A stretch of DNA of 64,000 nt from Zerene cesonia (GCF_012273895.1 NC_052122.1:7812001-7876000), one strand, 5' to 3'; shown: positions 52,401 through 63,647, counted from the stretch's first letter. Numbers and translations are program-made. The notes: generated by a model from the letters alone, not told the origin.

Positions 52401-55400
52401 TCATTGGTCAGCTGTAGGGAATTATTGTTAGTGATATAATGCTTGCTCTCCGGGTAATTTTGTAAAGCAGATTTCTTTTATACTACACATAATTAGGATA
52501 TGAAAAGAATATACACATGTAATGTGATACACATGTGTCGATTGCAGCGATAGAGACTTAGAAGTTGAGATTATTTATTAAACACGACCTAATTTTTTGT
52601 ACACTCATAGTAAAAAAGTTTAAAGTACCTATGAATTATTACTAAAATATTACTTACCTATTATTCAAATGTTGGATACTAAATAGCAAAATAATGGTCA
52701 CTATTTTTTATATATGTAGTTATTAATTCTATATCGCGGTCACTCTTTGAAAATAATTTTAGAACTGCTTTCTGAACTGGTAAATAATTTCTAAATAACA
52801 ACGATACAAACGTGGTTATAATAATTCTTTGAAAACGTTCCTAGTTTGAGTATAAAAAATTATTCAAGTTTCACATACAAAATAATAGTATGAAAAAAAT
52901 TGTATAAGAATTTTACACAACTGGAAAATGCTTCCCGAAATAGAACGCATCGTTTGAATTGCGCAAGCGACAAAACTCACGCCTAAGTAATTAAAAATGC
53001 GATATACAAAAATATCACCATTCAAATGCACATTTCATTAATTTGTTTCTAAGCAACTTCTTTATATTTACTATATTTGTATGTACTATTATTTATATGA
53101 ACATTAAAAATCTTGTAGCCTAACTCTGAAATACATGTCTGAATAATTATTTTATTTTATTCAACCGACATCAGAAAATAAGGTTATCAATTCAATTGAA
53201 TTTTTTTTTTATAACTTCTTATTTGGTGAACCGTTAATTTTTTTATATGTGGTTCCACTTATTTAGTTCTGGTTTAGTTCTGGCAACACGAAGGCAGGTT
53301 TAGTTTTTTTTTTTTGTTAAAAACAATTATTCCTCAATATATTTGTTTACTTTATTTGGAATTTTGTATGTAAATCCAATACAGTATTGTCAATTTACAA
53401 TTAACTTTGGTCTCATAGTAATCGCGAATACATAAATAAAAACGCATACATACATATAAACGCATAATAAAAAGGCAATTTTTATTATTTTTACTAATAA
53501 TGAAAAGAATAACGAATTATTTACGGACATAATTTATCATAAACAAAAGCGTTGAAATATATTTTGAGAGCATATAAGATACGGCAAGGTAATCTTTATT
53601 AAATTGCAATTAAGCTAGTCAAAGCTGCGTATGTTTGTGGTTCGTTAGAGAAATAAACCATACAAGACTTAAGCATGCGCCTGAAATATTTACTCTCGCA
53701 ATATTCAAACAATAACTAGTTTACAGAAGCATATTTGTATGTGTATTTCTTATTACACTTTCTTTATATCTTTGCGTCGTTTCAAATTGTATGTCACTTG
53801 ACCTAAGTGCACTCGGTATACATAAGTGCAATTTATTTCTCAACTAAGTGACCTATTTTTTCTGTAAAGGATCATTAATGTTTATAGCAAACGTATAACC
53901 TTAGTTTGAGGTGAAATTTACTATTAAAGGAATCGATAAATAGCGTACATTTTAAGATATCGCGCGGTAAACGCAATAAGGTAAATGCTAATGAGCATAA
54001 TAAAATAATACATATACACAAACAGAAATGAGCGCATTACGATATTATTTTTTTATTTAGGAATCGACAATTCATGTTTCGGCCGCACTGGGGAAGTATC
54101 ACACCCATACAGGAAACCGGCGTGAAATAGTAGTATGTTACTGTGCTTCATACGGTGAGTGGGGAAGCTGGAGCGCGTTTCCTTTTCCTCACCCTTCCCA
54201 GTACATTCCTTCTTTACAGTCGTTAATCCTTTCCTTAACCCTTAACCCTTAAAAGCGCATTCGCAGAGGCGCTACCCATGCGAATGTTCATGGGAGGTGA
54301 TGATCGCTTACCATCCGGAGAAATAGCAACTCAGTTTACAGAACGTCAGCAGTTGTCAGCTATGACGTTAAAAAAATACATTTTATTTGATATTGACTAT
54401 TTACTCTCTGAGTCATGTTGGATCCAATAATAAACTGTAACTGCAATCCACAATATTAAAAACTCTAACTCGTTCAATGCTACAACTCTGTCGGCAGTTT
54501 GAAAGAAAATAACTAAGTAGTAAGTTCCACCCTCGAAACTTTTATTCCATATTATTACAAAGATACTACGAAATATACCATTCCAAAACATGTTATATCA
54601 TATGATATAGATACTTACAGTTAAACGCTAGGTCGTGATAGGTGACGATGGCTGGTTTTTGTGTGTTGCCTTGGAGGGCAACGAGAATTCTTCCAAACTC
54701 CGTATTGATGCGGAACTCGAAACAGGGACGATTGCAGAACCGCCGTATGGTGGGGACATCTCTCCTGTTAATAAAAACGTATCATCGTATTTTGAGATAA
54801 CAAAACGCACGCTGGCACGCAACAAATTTGAGCATACGTAGAAGGAACACTGCTATAGATATAGAAGTAATACATGAATATTATGCCAAATGGCCCAGAT
54901 CCATACCCGTTTCAAATGAGTTAATTCAATAGACAGAGCTATGAATGGCGCAATCCAGAGATCAGGAGAACCTTTTGAAAATAACCTTAAGTACCTAAAT
55001 TCTATTTATTTAAAATTCACCGACAAGTAATTATTGTCGATAATATTTATATATAGTGGATAACATCACCACTGCTCGAAACGGTGAAGGAAACGGACAT
55101 GTCCGAAAATTTAAAAGTTCGACGACATGTGACATGTGACATGTGCCAACCCGCACTTGGTCAGCGTGGTGGATTATAGCCTGAACCCTCATAGGTGGCC
55201 TGTGTCCCAGCAGTGGGAACATATATGGGCTAATGATGATGATGAATATGTTAACATGACAATTCTTTTATACTTGTCACCGATGTCTCTGAGGTAGGCG
55301 GTTCTTATGAAAAACCGTCAGTTAAGGGGGCGTGAGGATAATTGTCAATATGACAAAAGCTATGGAGTTATTATTACATTTAATTGCATTATGAAAATAT

Positions 55401-58400
55401 GATTGAAAATTTATTGAAACTTATTTAATTACTTCAAGTTGACAATTTAACCAAAAAAAGTCGTATGTCTACTTATCCCCGATTCGGGACAAGATTACGG
55501 TAGAAAAACAATCTAAAATCATCAATGATAGATCATTTTATTTATTATTTTAAGACGTTATAAACAAAAGAGATCACCATACACATTATTTATACAGAGG
55601 TAAGGAACAATATCACATAGGTACTAATATTTAAATAGTCTTCATCAAAATTGCAATTAATGCAATTGAATTAGTGAACCTACGACATGGGCCCACATTC
55701 TACCCAATCTTCTATAAGTTCTTCTTCTGTAGAGGTGCTAAAACTTTTGGTACATGTTAAACAATATACTTCATCAATGTCAGAATTTGAATCGGAAGCC
55801 AATTTTTTTTCTTATCTTTATATCTTTTCCTTCTTCCTTTTCCTTCACTTTTGCCTTTTCCTTTGTTTTTGTTACACATTTTTTGGTCTTAGCCAATTTT
55901 TCTTCGCAATCCTTACATTTAACAACTTACACTAAACTCGTAACAAGCTGCCCCATGGCACGTTAGTTAAAACTAATATAAGTCACCATAAATTAATATC
56001 TACATCTATGTAGAAAACACAATATTACAAATTTTAATTTTAAGTTAATCAACATTGTAAAAAACTTTGAGAAAACAGAAAGTATAGGCTTTAAGAATTA
56101 TACATTTCATAGAGGATTTTTTTTACAAACTTGATTGAAATCGAGACACATGCCGAGCTAGCACCTCGGCGGGCCACTTATAGTTTTTATGTAATGCAAG
56201 ACGTTTTAACAAAATAAATGAGTCCAATTCTGTCCACCTAAGAGTAAAAAACCCGGTAAAAAAAGCTTGTTACTACTAACCCCTGCAACAACAAACCCGC
56301 CAATCGTCTATATAGTAAAAAACAAGAAAACACAATCGAATTGAAAACCTCCTTAGTTTCTAGAAAAGTCAGTTGAAAACCAAACTTACGTCTGGCGCAA
56401 TCATGGAATTTGATGACATACCAAATTGTGTATAGCTGTGTTTTCAATCTTTGTCATAAACGGCCCCCATATAATAAAATATTTCGTGACATCGCTACAG
56501 AACCCACACGTCAAATAACACTGCTGTATACAACAGGAAATAGAAAATAATGATGTCCTAGCTGACATTTAAATGGCTACCTGAATAGAGCATTCTATTT
56601 AGTAGGTAGTATCTACGTCCGTGCAGTTGTGGTCAGAAATCGCTGAATAATCCCGGCATTTATATCGAGGTTATCTATGTGGACTAAACTCTACTGAACG
56701 GTCTTTACTCGTCCGTTTTTGAATTTCGTAACGTTTAGAATTCATGTTAAAGACTAGTTTGCGATGTTTTTTAAACATTGATATATTTTTTTTATATTAT
56801 TGGTGTAAAATAAGTAATTTGAGGGAAATCTTATACGTATGTATAATAATAAGTGGCATTGTTTAATTTCCTTTAATATTCTTATCGGTTATCTTTAAAT
56901 TATTTTTATCAAACTTAGCTTAGAACGACCTAGACTGGTTCACATTTCGAACGAAAAAAAAAGAAATGCAATAGGCATACACGTCAATTTATAATATTGA
57001 TTCTTCAGGACTTAAAATAAAATCTAACCAAAATTTATATTGGTTCCCACGTACTATTTGTTAATAAAAACACGGAGACGAATAACATTTTTTTTTTCAA
57101 CGGAAGATCTTGATTACTGATTTACAAATTACAGATTACATATTACTGATTTACATATTAAACAAGAAAAATAAATAAACACACTTTATTTCACTTTCAA
57201 ATATCCAATTTAATTACTTATTTCTCCACGCACTCCACACGTTCTTATTAAAACCAGCCAAACAGTAGACCTAATTTCTGTATTCGATGCCTACATGTAC
57301 CTAGGCGTATACATAAAGTACGTCGAGGGTATGTAGTTAAGAGTAGTGTCAGTCTGGTGGCCCGCTTTACGTTCGGTTCGAATCGACCGGGTTTCTTGGC
57401 AAGAGGCCAGGACGTGAGCAAGCGAAGTACCTCCAATTTGCGAACGAGCGAGCAGAAGCGAACGGGGCACGCACGACAATGCATTTTTAAATACCCCTTA
57501 TAATATAGTGCATATGAAATAAATCTTTGTTCGCCTAGCTTCGTTTACACTACATAATGTATGCCCTTAAACATTATTGCGTATAAGCCGTTAATCAGTA
57601 CATAGTATAAAGCACAGCCGCTTCCCGCCTCTGTATGCTTAGAACTGTAAAACTACGCAACGGATTTTGATGGGCTTTTTTATACATTGATTGATTTTTT
57701 TATAGATAGTGTGATTCAAGCGGAAGGTTTATATGTATAATAACATCGATTAAACTACACCGAATTTAACGCGTGCGAAGCCGCGTAAAAGTTTTCTCTT
57801 TATAACATTAGTGTAGTTATTATATCCTTGTAAATTTCATAGATAACTCTTTATTGTTGAGTTACTAACATTCCAGAAACTATTCCAAAATATTGCCACG
57901 GTATCCTTAATGTTAACTATGCAACAATTATGTAAACTTCACAGGAATGAGCCTACAAAGTTAAAGCACCAAATTTGAGACATTACTTCATAAAACTTAG
58001 CATTTTCCTAATTCATGAAGACTAAATTCGTTTATAAATAAATTATGTGCTTTTATTATCACTTGTAATAAGTTTGCTATTTTATATATTACCTTTTTGT
58101 TGATTAGATGTATATTTTTGTGCATTATTAAAAAAAAGCGTTCTACATTCTTTCGTATAAACTATAAGTGTGCAAAACTTCATACTCCTGCGTATGCGCA
58201 ATATTCGCAGAGGTAACAAAAATTTTGCTTCACCTATCAATATAATATAGAAGATCATATTAAATCAATTTAAATATTAACATGTACACGTTCTCTACAT
58301 CTAAATATATCTAAAGCATTTCTGTGGTTCAATTAATGAAACTCAAAGACATACATACTAATATATGATGAAGATACTTAATAAAATAAATAGTCTGAAA

Positions 58401-61400
58401 GTTATGTCTATAGTAAATTTATTGCCACCGTTTAATGATATTCTACAATAATGAGTATTAAAACGACGAAAGTCGGGAATTGCAGAGCTAGAACTTTTTA
58501 AGTGCCAATTAAGTGTAGGAAAATTGTGCTGGGAAATTCTGACAACACAACTGCAGGCGTCTGGATAAAGATTTACAAGACTCAGTGTCAAAATTTACCT
58601 TATATACCTAAGTATACGTATACGTATAATAAAATTTAAGTGTCTGTTGTGAGTTTATAGTAATTAATTATATCTTCTCAAGCCCCTTTTTTTATACCAC
58701 ATCAAGAAATAAACAACCTATTTGAATCTATTTATCTGTAATTCTGTAGGATAATGCTTTAAAAAAATAAATGTATTAAAATGAGACTTATTGATAAATG
58801 ATTTCAATATGTTTTAAGTACGACGAAATCTCGTTCATCGTCTATTTTACAAGAAACTGGTCCCTTGACCCATCCACCCTGGTTAAACCGGGATTCAAAC
58901 AAAAAACAATATAACGATACTCAATAATATAACATTGCACTAGTGAAATTATTTTCAAGATCGGTTTAGTAGTTTCGGAACCCAATTGAATACAAATAGG
59001 AGAAAAAAAAATCAACTGTAACCATCACGAGCGATATTTAACTATGGAAAGAGTAAAAGCGCCCGTTAATGAAATGAAAACAAATGAATGTTAAACTTTA
59101 CATCTGTTAAAGAATCTTAAATTTTAAAGTTGTTAAAGTAACATTATACGTGGCAACGGTTTCTTTATAGATTAATATTATCATAACGTAATATCATAAC
59201 GCGCTAGCAAAAATGAATATGGCAATGTTATGCAGCGTTAGTAGTTTCGTATCATTTTCGTGTTTTTATTACATACGAGATTAATTGGAATTTTCTAGTG
59301 CCGTAGTCAAAAGGCGAAGCAGGACCGTGTTATGAAGTTTTGGATGTAAACACAATCAGACAGACTTATAGCAGGTTCGTTTGAATCCTAATTATTAGGC
59401 ACCTAAAATATTGCACAAAATTTGTAATATAACAGAATAGACAATATTTATAATAGACAATAGAAAAAAAAAATAAAAAAACAAGCTTTAGATACAGAAT
59501 CAACTAAACATTATTAAAAATTTTAATCATATTTTAAGATTATTATTGTTAACAGCATAATTATATAGCAAGTAAGGTTAATAATTTAAAGTCTGAAACG
59601 TGTGTATTGATACATTATACATTAAAACAAATTAACGTAATAATGTTCTCAAAAATATATAAAAAGAACGTAACAATGTTATATATTTAAAAAAAAATCG
59701 TCAAAATATTTTATAAGGTTTCAAATAGTTTCATATATTTGGTAGTCAGCATACTTCTAAAAACTTTTACTTTCATCAAAATAGGAAAGAATAAAGCCTG
59801 AATATATATAAAAAAAAATGGGACACAATGCAAGGCTCAGCTTTCACTAGTTGAACCCTATACACTTTAAAGAAGCCAATAATTACATTAAAGAACCGAT
59901 TTTGCAATTGGGTTGGTTAAGGGATATATCCGTATAACGGATTTCGCAAATTTCCAAATGAAATCGTTAATTTTTTTTTTTGTCCGCGTGATTTTGAATA
60001 TTTGCGAACTATGAATATTAATGGTTATCGCAAGCTTGTGTGTCTCATAGTAATAAAATAAAAAATGTAATCTTTAGTTAAGTAGAATATCAATAAATGT
60101 AATGAATAAATGGGGAACAATAAATTTGTATAAAATTATGTCTACAACTTAATATTTAACAGAGTAATTTTGAATAATAGGTGAGTATCAAAATATAATT
60201 TTTACAACGTAATAAATGCAAGTAAGTGGCTTGGTTTATATGCATGCATTTATATTATTTTCCATGAGGACTTCATTTGACTACTTGCGGAAGGGTGCGG
60301 GAAACAGCCTACTTACTAATATTATAAATGTAATTTTTTTTTTATAGTTCCTCATCACGGAGTGACTTTTTTGTATAATTTATGTGTGGAATAAGCAAAG
60401 AAAGAAGAAATAATGGTAAGAAGAAATGGTGTCTGACTATCTGATCTATAAACGCATAACCATAACTACTGTACTGATTATTCTGAAATTAGGCATCCAA
60501 ATAGCCTCTGTAGGCACTCGCTAAGAAAGGTATTTGATAAATTCTACCCCCAAGGGATAAGTTACTAATAATAATATGAGGACGAAAGTTTGTACCATGA
60601 AATTTTACTTTACCACGCGACCGAAGCTGCGAGCATCAGCTAGATGACTTACATATGTCGCTGTAAGTTTGAAACTGTTATTATAATTTAATTCGCAAGT
60701 TTATTTTCGAAAATTATGATCCGTAACATTTGCTTATAATTGACCTCCTTAAGTTTCGTTAATAGACTACATATAATATATAATACGAATATATTGCCGT
60801 TATATAAATAACTTTCGAGAATTTTCTTTATCCCAAACGCAAGTCCGGTGTAGGTTGGAAGTTGGCGGAGAACCCGGGAATATTATATTAACATTACAAA
60901 CAAATCAAAAAGCAACCGAAACTTCTCATGACCATGCCACGGCAATAATACCTAACATGACACCGTGGCACGCCGGATCGGTTTTATATTCGCATTATGC
61001 ATGTGTACCTACCTTCAACTCCTTTTTATTATAATGCTTTATTAATTTAAAACAAAACGATTATTATTATTCATATGCACTCTTTTTTTTAATTAAAAAT
61101 TTAAACTTACCTGTCCGTAGTAGCTTCATCTGGACAGTACATGGTCTTTACTCTATCTAATCCAAATCTTCAAACTTCACAAATTCACTATAAATAAAAA
61201 TAAATAGATATATATGCATGTTAATTAATTATATAATGTTAAAAAATAATTAAATATCGCGATAAATTAATCGCGCACAAAATATTAAATATTGCGGGTA
61301 TAAAAAAAAAGTTTTAAAAAGTTTTTTATGCACCAATTTATCTCATGTGAACTGACTGCAACGAAGTCATACTTTAATAAAAAAATAATTGTTCAAAAAA

Positions 61401-63339
61401 TTACTTACCTTCAGACACAGTTATTAAAATTTTTTCGATGCGCAAAACCAATAAAACTTAACGCAGAACTTCTTTAAAAATGAATTTATTCCGTTGCAGC
61501 TATCCACACACCCGTTGTAATGCCCCAAAGCAAGTGACATAAAAAAGATAAAACCAGTGGTGCCAACTGATATCAGTTAGCTTTTCCCAGTTGCTAGAGA
61601 GAAATGTTGCAAGATTGCCAGTTTTTGCCAAAATAATGCCTAAAGATAACGTTAATTATTCTTTCTCTTTAGTCAAAACACAAATAGTATTTAACATTTT
61701 AATTTAAGAAGTTATAAGGAAAATGTGCCACTTGCTTTATTTTATTTATAATTTCTCACGGTGAAATGAAAGATTTTGTAACAAGTTTAATTAAATATTT
61801 ATCTCCAAAGTTACTTGATATATTAATATTTGCTATTAAAATCTTTTTTTGCCAATCGCTTTCCTCTGTCAATGCCATTGCTATAAAGTTAAGTTGGCAT
61901 CACTGGAAAAATCAAAGTCAACTGTCAGTGTCATCTGTCAAATGAGTAATGACCAGCATTGCATTCGAAAATAAAGAAAGAAGTCTATTGTTAAAAAATT
62001 TCTAAGTTTATAACGCATTTGAATGCTATACAGCTAAAAATAAACCGAGTAAAAGTTTTTTCTAAAACTGTTACTTTTTTTAATCGATATATATAAAATT
62101 TAATTAATAATTGTTTTTCACATTTTCACTGATTTGTAAAACATGCACATATGTAGTAAATATTTTAGTTGAAAATATACCGCGCAAAAGCTATATCACT
62201 CAAATAAGAAGTACATAATTATTATTAAAACATTCAAACTATATTATAAATAAAATTATTTGTGATTCTCTCTTTTAACTTTTTCACCATAATGTTGTAC
62301 TAGCGACATCTCTGCATACTTATTTATACTGGAAAGCCGATTCAAGTGAACGTAAGTTATTTTTCCAAAATAACAGCTTCTCATCAATAGATGTCGCTAA
62401 GCAAAAAACAATCTATGAGGGGATATAAATGATACATATATGTACACATTTATAGTGATATACGACTGAGTTATAAATTTTTGAATATTGTTAATAAAAT
62501 CTGTTAAAGTTAAAAATATTATTAATTCAAAACAAGGAGTTAGGCAAGGTTTGTATTGGGTAGTATATTATTACTTATTCTAAGGTTACTTACAATATTG
62601 GCGCAATGACCCAAAGTGAGTCTTGGCACAGAATAATGAGTATGATCTTGGCTTCCGACAATAGACGATCAGAGCTTCCAAATAATCTATCATTAACCTT
62701 TTTACAATTTTCATATTATTAGTAGTAAAATATGAGAATTATAAAAGTTCCACAGAACGCACAAATAAAAAATAAACAGCTAGACGTACAGTTGGAAACA
62801 ATAGTATTTTTTTATGTTACATATAGTTAGTAATAAAGTAGCTACTAAAAACTCTCACTAATATATTAACCGATCTCAATAAGGATAAACACCTACGTCT
62901 TGAGCTTTACATAGGAAGAATTAAATAATAATAGGGATTGCAAAAATCATGCCATTATATTGTTATTTGTGTGTGCGTGTAACGCAAACAAAAGATCAAC
63001 CATTTAAATTTTATATATTAATGTGTTATAAATATGTTCACTATTAGGTATACATATTTCCCAAACTTTCTATTTGCTCTAGGTAGGTACCATAATTATG
63101 ATATCTCCTAGTCCTCAACTAAAAGAGCCCGGGATATGTAGATACACAATAATATATATTGCTGCTTAATGCTGGAAAACAACACACACAAACGATATCC
63201 AATAACGAAAATGCAAAGAATTAAATTATAATACTTACATTTCATATTGATTTTGTATATTCATTTCATAGGCTGCATGGTGCTGGTATCGATTCTCGTC
63301 GAGCGTTGACTCGTCCACCACGAAAGCATAATTATCCAT
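22464..63339 (-). CDS. MESK2: NDRG-family protein (MESK2-like), complete coding region, two start exons
   Basis: This is an N-myc downstream-regulated family protein: an alpha/beta-hydrolase fold without hydrolase chemistry, implicated in signalling and trafficking. The exons are 63239-63339 or 61111-61142 (alternative starts), then 54619-54764, 46048-46165, 27431-27572, 25469-25615, 24895-25140, 24291-24375 and 22464-22666. All have GT-AG borders and consistent phase, giving 395 or 372 residues. Family hallmarks in order are K-P-A-I-V-T-Y-H-D-L-A-F-N, F-C-V-Y-H-I-N-A-P-G-Q-E-E-G-A, D-Y-T-Y-P-T-L-D-E-L-A, I-G-L-G-V-G-V-G-A-N-I-L-A-R-F, L-I-N-C-T-S-T-A-P-G-W, L-I-M-W-H-H-F, L-D-P-S-K-S-T-W-M-K and A-F-R-L-F-L-Q-G-E-G-Y. 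At the nucleophile elbow G-V-G-V-G the catalytic serine is glycine (G130 of the short form), as usual in NDRG proteins. The 67-residue tail has R-R-S-C-R-H-S-P, possible phosphorylation context, and ends S-E-A-V-A-C. The last exon is the least certain, because its pyrimidine tract is weak. Confidence 0.92.
24598..24790 (-). repeat. Interspersed repeat, CGCGGTTTC family, copy 2
   Basis: Read on the minus strand, it runs from TAGCTGCGTCCCGCGGTTTC through CGTAGGAATGTCGGAATAAA to TTTTTGCGTGAAAGAGTAAC and TTCGCATTCATAATATTAGT. It lies in the intron between NDRG exons 24895-25140 and 24291-24375 and nearly fills it. Confidence 0.7.
26670..26900. repeat. Pieces of the AACCGAC...GGAGG poly-T repeat
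   Basis: TCAACCGACGTCCTAAAAAC and AAAGGAGGTTTCAAACGAAG occur here, with GGACGTCGGTGAATTG + T12 nearby at 26855. Similar short pieces occur at 34385-34450, 53160-53215 and 56330-56360. These are short debris of one dispersed family. Confidence 0.4.
30521..30660 (+). repeat. Hairpin repeat family, copy 1
   Basis: The conserved left flank TTACGCGAGTATT ... ACATTTAGAAATTA and right flank GAAACGTCGGGTTAATAATA ... TTTAAAATCCGT enclose a perfect 11-bp stem (TCACGGGGAGA, 30590-30600; TCTCCCCGTGA, 30604-30614) with a 3-base loop. It matches the element at 44832-44945. Confidence 0.75.
34313..34348 (+). other. G-rich tract, possible G-quadruplex
   Basis: GGGG runs occur as CTGGGGGGAAGAGAGG followed by ten G in a row and ACTGGGGAG, very unusual in this AT-rich DNA. 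It is on the non-template strand of nothing known; on the NDRG transcript it would be C-rich. Confidence 0.6.
37205..37420 (-). repeat. Interspersed repeat related to the CGCGGTTTC family
   Basis: ATTATAAATGTGAAAGTTTG, TTGTATGAAATTTGGTATGC and TTGGGATAAAACAGGAATAT occur in the same order as in the minus copy at 24.6 kb, with stronger divergence. It may be a related but separate family. Confidence 0.45.
42664..42838 (+). mobile_element. Non-autonomous Helitron-like element, copy 1
   Basis: 175 bp. It starts TC after A and ends CTAG before T, the Helitron insertion pattern. Near the 3' end is AGCGTTTGCCGAGTCAGCTAG. The body has GAAATTTTGTGTGCATATCG. It shares its whole layout with 63648-63828. 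Confidence 0.55.
44832..44945 (+). repeat. Hairpin repeat family, copy 2
   Basis: Same flanks as copy 1 (TTTACGCGAGTATTATACAT; CGAAACGTCGGGTTAATAAT), but the stem is different: CGAACACTTT (44866-44875) pairs with AAAGTGTTCG (44889-44898) around a loop that contains CTCCCC. Confidence 0.75.
46300..46375 (-). mobile_element. tRNA-derived SINE head, fragment
   Basis: On the minus strand GGCAAACGCGGGTTCGAAAC + CCGCCTCGTGGTC contains a good B box (GGTTCGAAACC, 46320-46330) and a T-arm-like stem (GCGGG ... CCCGC). The A box side (GGGGCTAGGCCTTG) is degenerate and no folded tRNA can be drawn, so it is a SINE head and not a tRNA gene. Confidence 0.55.
47395..47985 (-). CDS. Unrecognised 196-residue open frame in an NDRG intron
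   Basis: I do not recognise this protein. It is a single frame from ATG at 47985 to a stop at 47395, the longest open stretch in the window outside the retrotransposon and the gap-spanning artefacts, and longer than expected by chance at this base composition. It has several hydrophobic segments (for example A-L-S-S-A-S-F-L-V-Y-V at about residue 62 and L-V-S-S-F-L-V-G-V-L-F near 133) between basic stretches, so it may be a membrane protein or a decayed one such as a chemoreceptor. No motif supports that. The frame is on the NDRG coding strand. It could also be an old transposon piece. Confidence 0.25.
   Translation of the reverse strand: MYIKLRVRQLLNNRITQSDPIHLFNFVSNKDITNFKIQRMFYCTHSKGIGEMLHYSEATMALSSASFLVYVTNSYLYSSRPRHSRAELGPMVRSFIILSALSTVMDVAQEKKKLQHDGMKIIGRFWKHRFKALVSSFLVGVLFKNVCINFTFLKDVFLYIVALQCTKKVFLLFTEHYTQTNEQKKKQLPIFLICEF
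48165..48355 (+). repeat. Interspersed repeat, CGCGGTTTC family, copy 3
   Basis: Starts GCTGCACCCCGCGGTTTCAC and ends TTATAATATTAGTAGGAAGT. It contains GTAGGAATATCGGGATAAAA, TTGCAATCGGTTCTG and GCGTGAAAGAGCAACAAACA. It is the best-preserved copy in the window. Another degraded repeat (about 47995-48150, with GCCCGGGCGGAGCCGGGGA) abuts it on the left. Confidence 0.75.
50615..50815 (-). CDS. Small open frame with a signal-peptide-like start
   Basis: 66 residues from ATG at 50815. M-R-K-M-S-I-F-L-Y-A-M-F-L-F-T-A-Y-L-H-A looks like a cleavable secretory leader, followed by a soluble part with F-H-T-T-F-H-D-V-V-A-R-K-V. A second leader-like frame (MKLISVLMCLSVVVAVFDVV, ATG near 50393) lies 0.4 kb further along the same strand. 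Together they may be parts of a nested secreted-protein gene or duplicated first exons, but no joining splice sites convinced me. Confidence 0.2.
   Translation of the reverse strand: MRKMSIFLYAMFLFTAYLHANDNIEFHTTFHDVVARKVTAILINMRQQASFKQKTDGVNDILLTNS
54060..54340 (+). repeat. Degenerate lepidopteran interspersed repeat
   Basis: GAAACCGGCGTGAAATAGTA, CTGGAGCGCGTTTCC, GCATTCGCAGAGGCGCTACC, TTCATGGGAGGTGATGATCG and CTTACCATCCGGAG follow the order of a family often met in lepidopteran non-coding DNA. It includes a short TTAACCC repeat at 54235-54255. Confidence 0.55.
55055..55245 (+). mobile_element. SINE copy, head missing
   Basis: Matches the second two thirds of the SINE at 1470-1773: CATCACCACTGCTCGAAACG, CAACCCGCACTTGGTCAGCG, GTGTCCCAGCAGTGGGAACA, ending in TGATGATGATGA. 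It includes a small internal duplication of TGTGACA. Confidence 0.75.
55640..55965 (-). pseudogene. Remnant of a transposase-like C-terminus with PHD-like finger
   Basis: On the minus strand, frame-broken translation gives a Lys/Glu-rich stretch, then D-S-N-S-D-I-D-E-V-Y-C-L-T-C, then E-D-W-V-E-C. After a frameshift and a stop come V-H-x-F-N-C-I-N-C-N-F-D-E-D-Y-L. The order C-x2-C, W-x2-C, H, C-x2-C and the acidic end fit the PHD-like finger found at the C-terminus of some pogo/Tigger-type transposases. Nothing of the catalytic domain was found upstream. It is a relic in an NDRG intron. Confidence 0.35.
57345..57480. promoter_or_regulatory. G+C- and CpG-rich patch in an NDRG intron
   Basis: About 135 bases with many CG dinucleotides (for example TTACGTTCGGTTCGAATCGA and GCGAACGAGCGAGCAGAAGC) in otherwise AT-rich DNA. 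It could be a further alternative promoter or untranslated first exon of the minus-strand NDRG gene, or a repeat fragment. A GGAG|GTACTT donor-like site lies inside it, but the open frame before it would join the next exon out of phase. Confidence 0.2.
61111..61187 (-). other. MESK2: NDRG alternative first coding exon B (short form)
   Basis: It is entered through TTTTATTTATAG at 61188-61189, has 45 bases of 5' UTR, then ATG at 61142 and MYCPDEATTD plus two bases, ending CAG|GTAAGT. It also joins 54764 in phase 2. If exon A were spliced into it, the frame would hit TAG after ten codons, so A and B must be mutually exclusive. Confidence 0.7.
61409..61520 (-). promoter_or_regulatory. MESK2: Non-coding first exon and promoter region for NDRG form B
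   Basis: On the minus strand CTGAAG|GTAAGT at 61409 is a strong donor 222 bases before the exon B acceptor. The exon has no ATG and is less AT-rich near 61490-61530 (GGGCATTACAACGGGTGTGT). The transcription start would be near 61520, but the exact limit is not visible. Confidence 0.5.
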
Positions 63340-63342
63340 CGT
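63239..63342 (-). other. MESK2: NDRG alternative first coding exon A (long form)
   Basis: Starts MDNYAFVVDES, supplies 33 codons plus two bases and ends AAT|GTAAGT. The ATG is only three bases after a strong acceptor (a T-rich tract ending ATTATTTAG at 63343), so at least one untranslated exon must lie beyond the right edge. It splices in phase 2 to 54764. Confidence 0.7.
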
Positions 63343-63647
63343 CTAAATAATATAAAAAAAATATCCTAATATTCTATACGACTTGTGAAATTGAGAAAGA
63401 AACTAATGTTGCGTAAAGCGGAGAGTAAACCTTACAACTGAATCTAATTTTATTGATGCGTTGATGTTAATTGTAGGTGCGGCACAATGGTATAATACAC
63501 TATTGGATGTGGATGATAATCTGAGTACGTGATGATTCAATAGTATTATTTTACATAAACAATTTATGAAATTTTATAACACGTTCCATACTCGTGCATG
63601 AATATGCAACAAACAGAATATTATAGAATATTTAATGAAAACAATAA

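Larger units (their letters stand above)
46166..54618 (-). other. MESK2: 8.5-kb NDRG intron between exons at 54.6 and 46.1 kb
   Basis: Contains a tRNA-like SINE head (46300-46375), a long unexplained minus-strand frame (47395-47985), a dispersed repeat (48165-48355), two putative secretory-leader frames (50157-50815) and a degraded lepidopteran repeat (54060-54340). The rest is AT-rich without recognisable content. Confidence 0.65.
54765..61110 (-). other. MESK2: 6.3-kb NDRG intron between exon B and the first common exon
   Basis: Contains a SINE fragment (55055-55245), a transposase-like zinc-finger remnant (55640-55965), a G+C-rich patch (57345-57480) and degenerate repeat pieces around 57.65-57.79 kb (ending GCGTGCGAAGCCGCG). 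The rest is AT-rich with nothing recognisable. Confidence 0.6.

Noticed and set aside
54235..54255. TTAACCC repeats resembling telomere sequence
   Set aside because: Only two to three units, not the insect TTAGG motif, and inside a degraded interspersed repeat.
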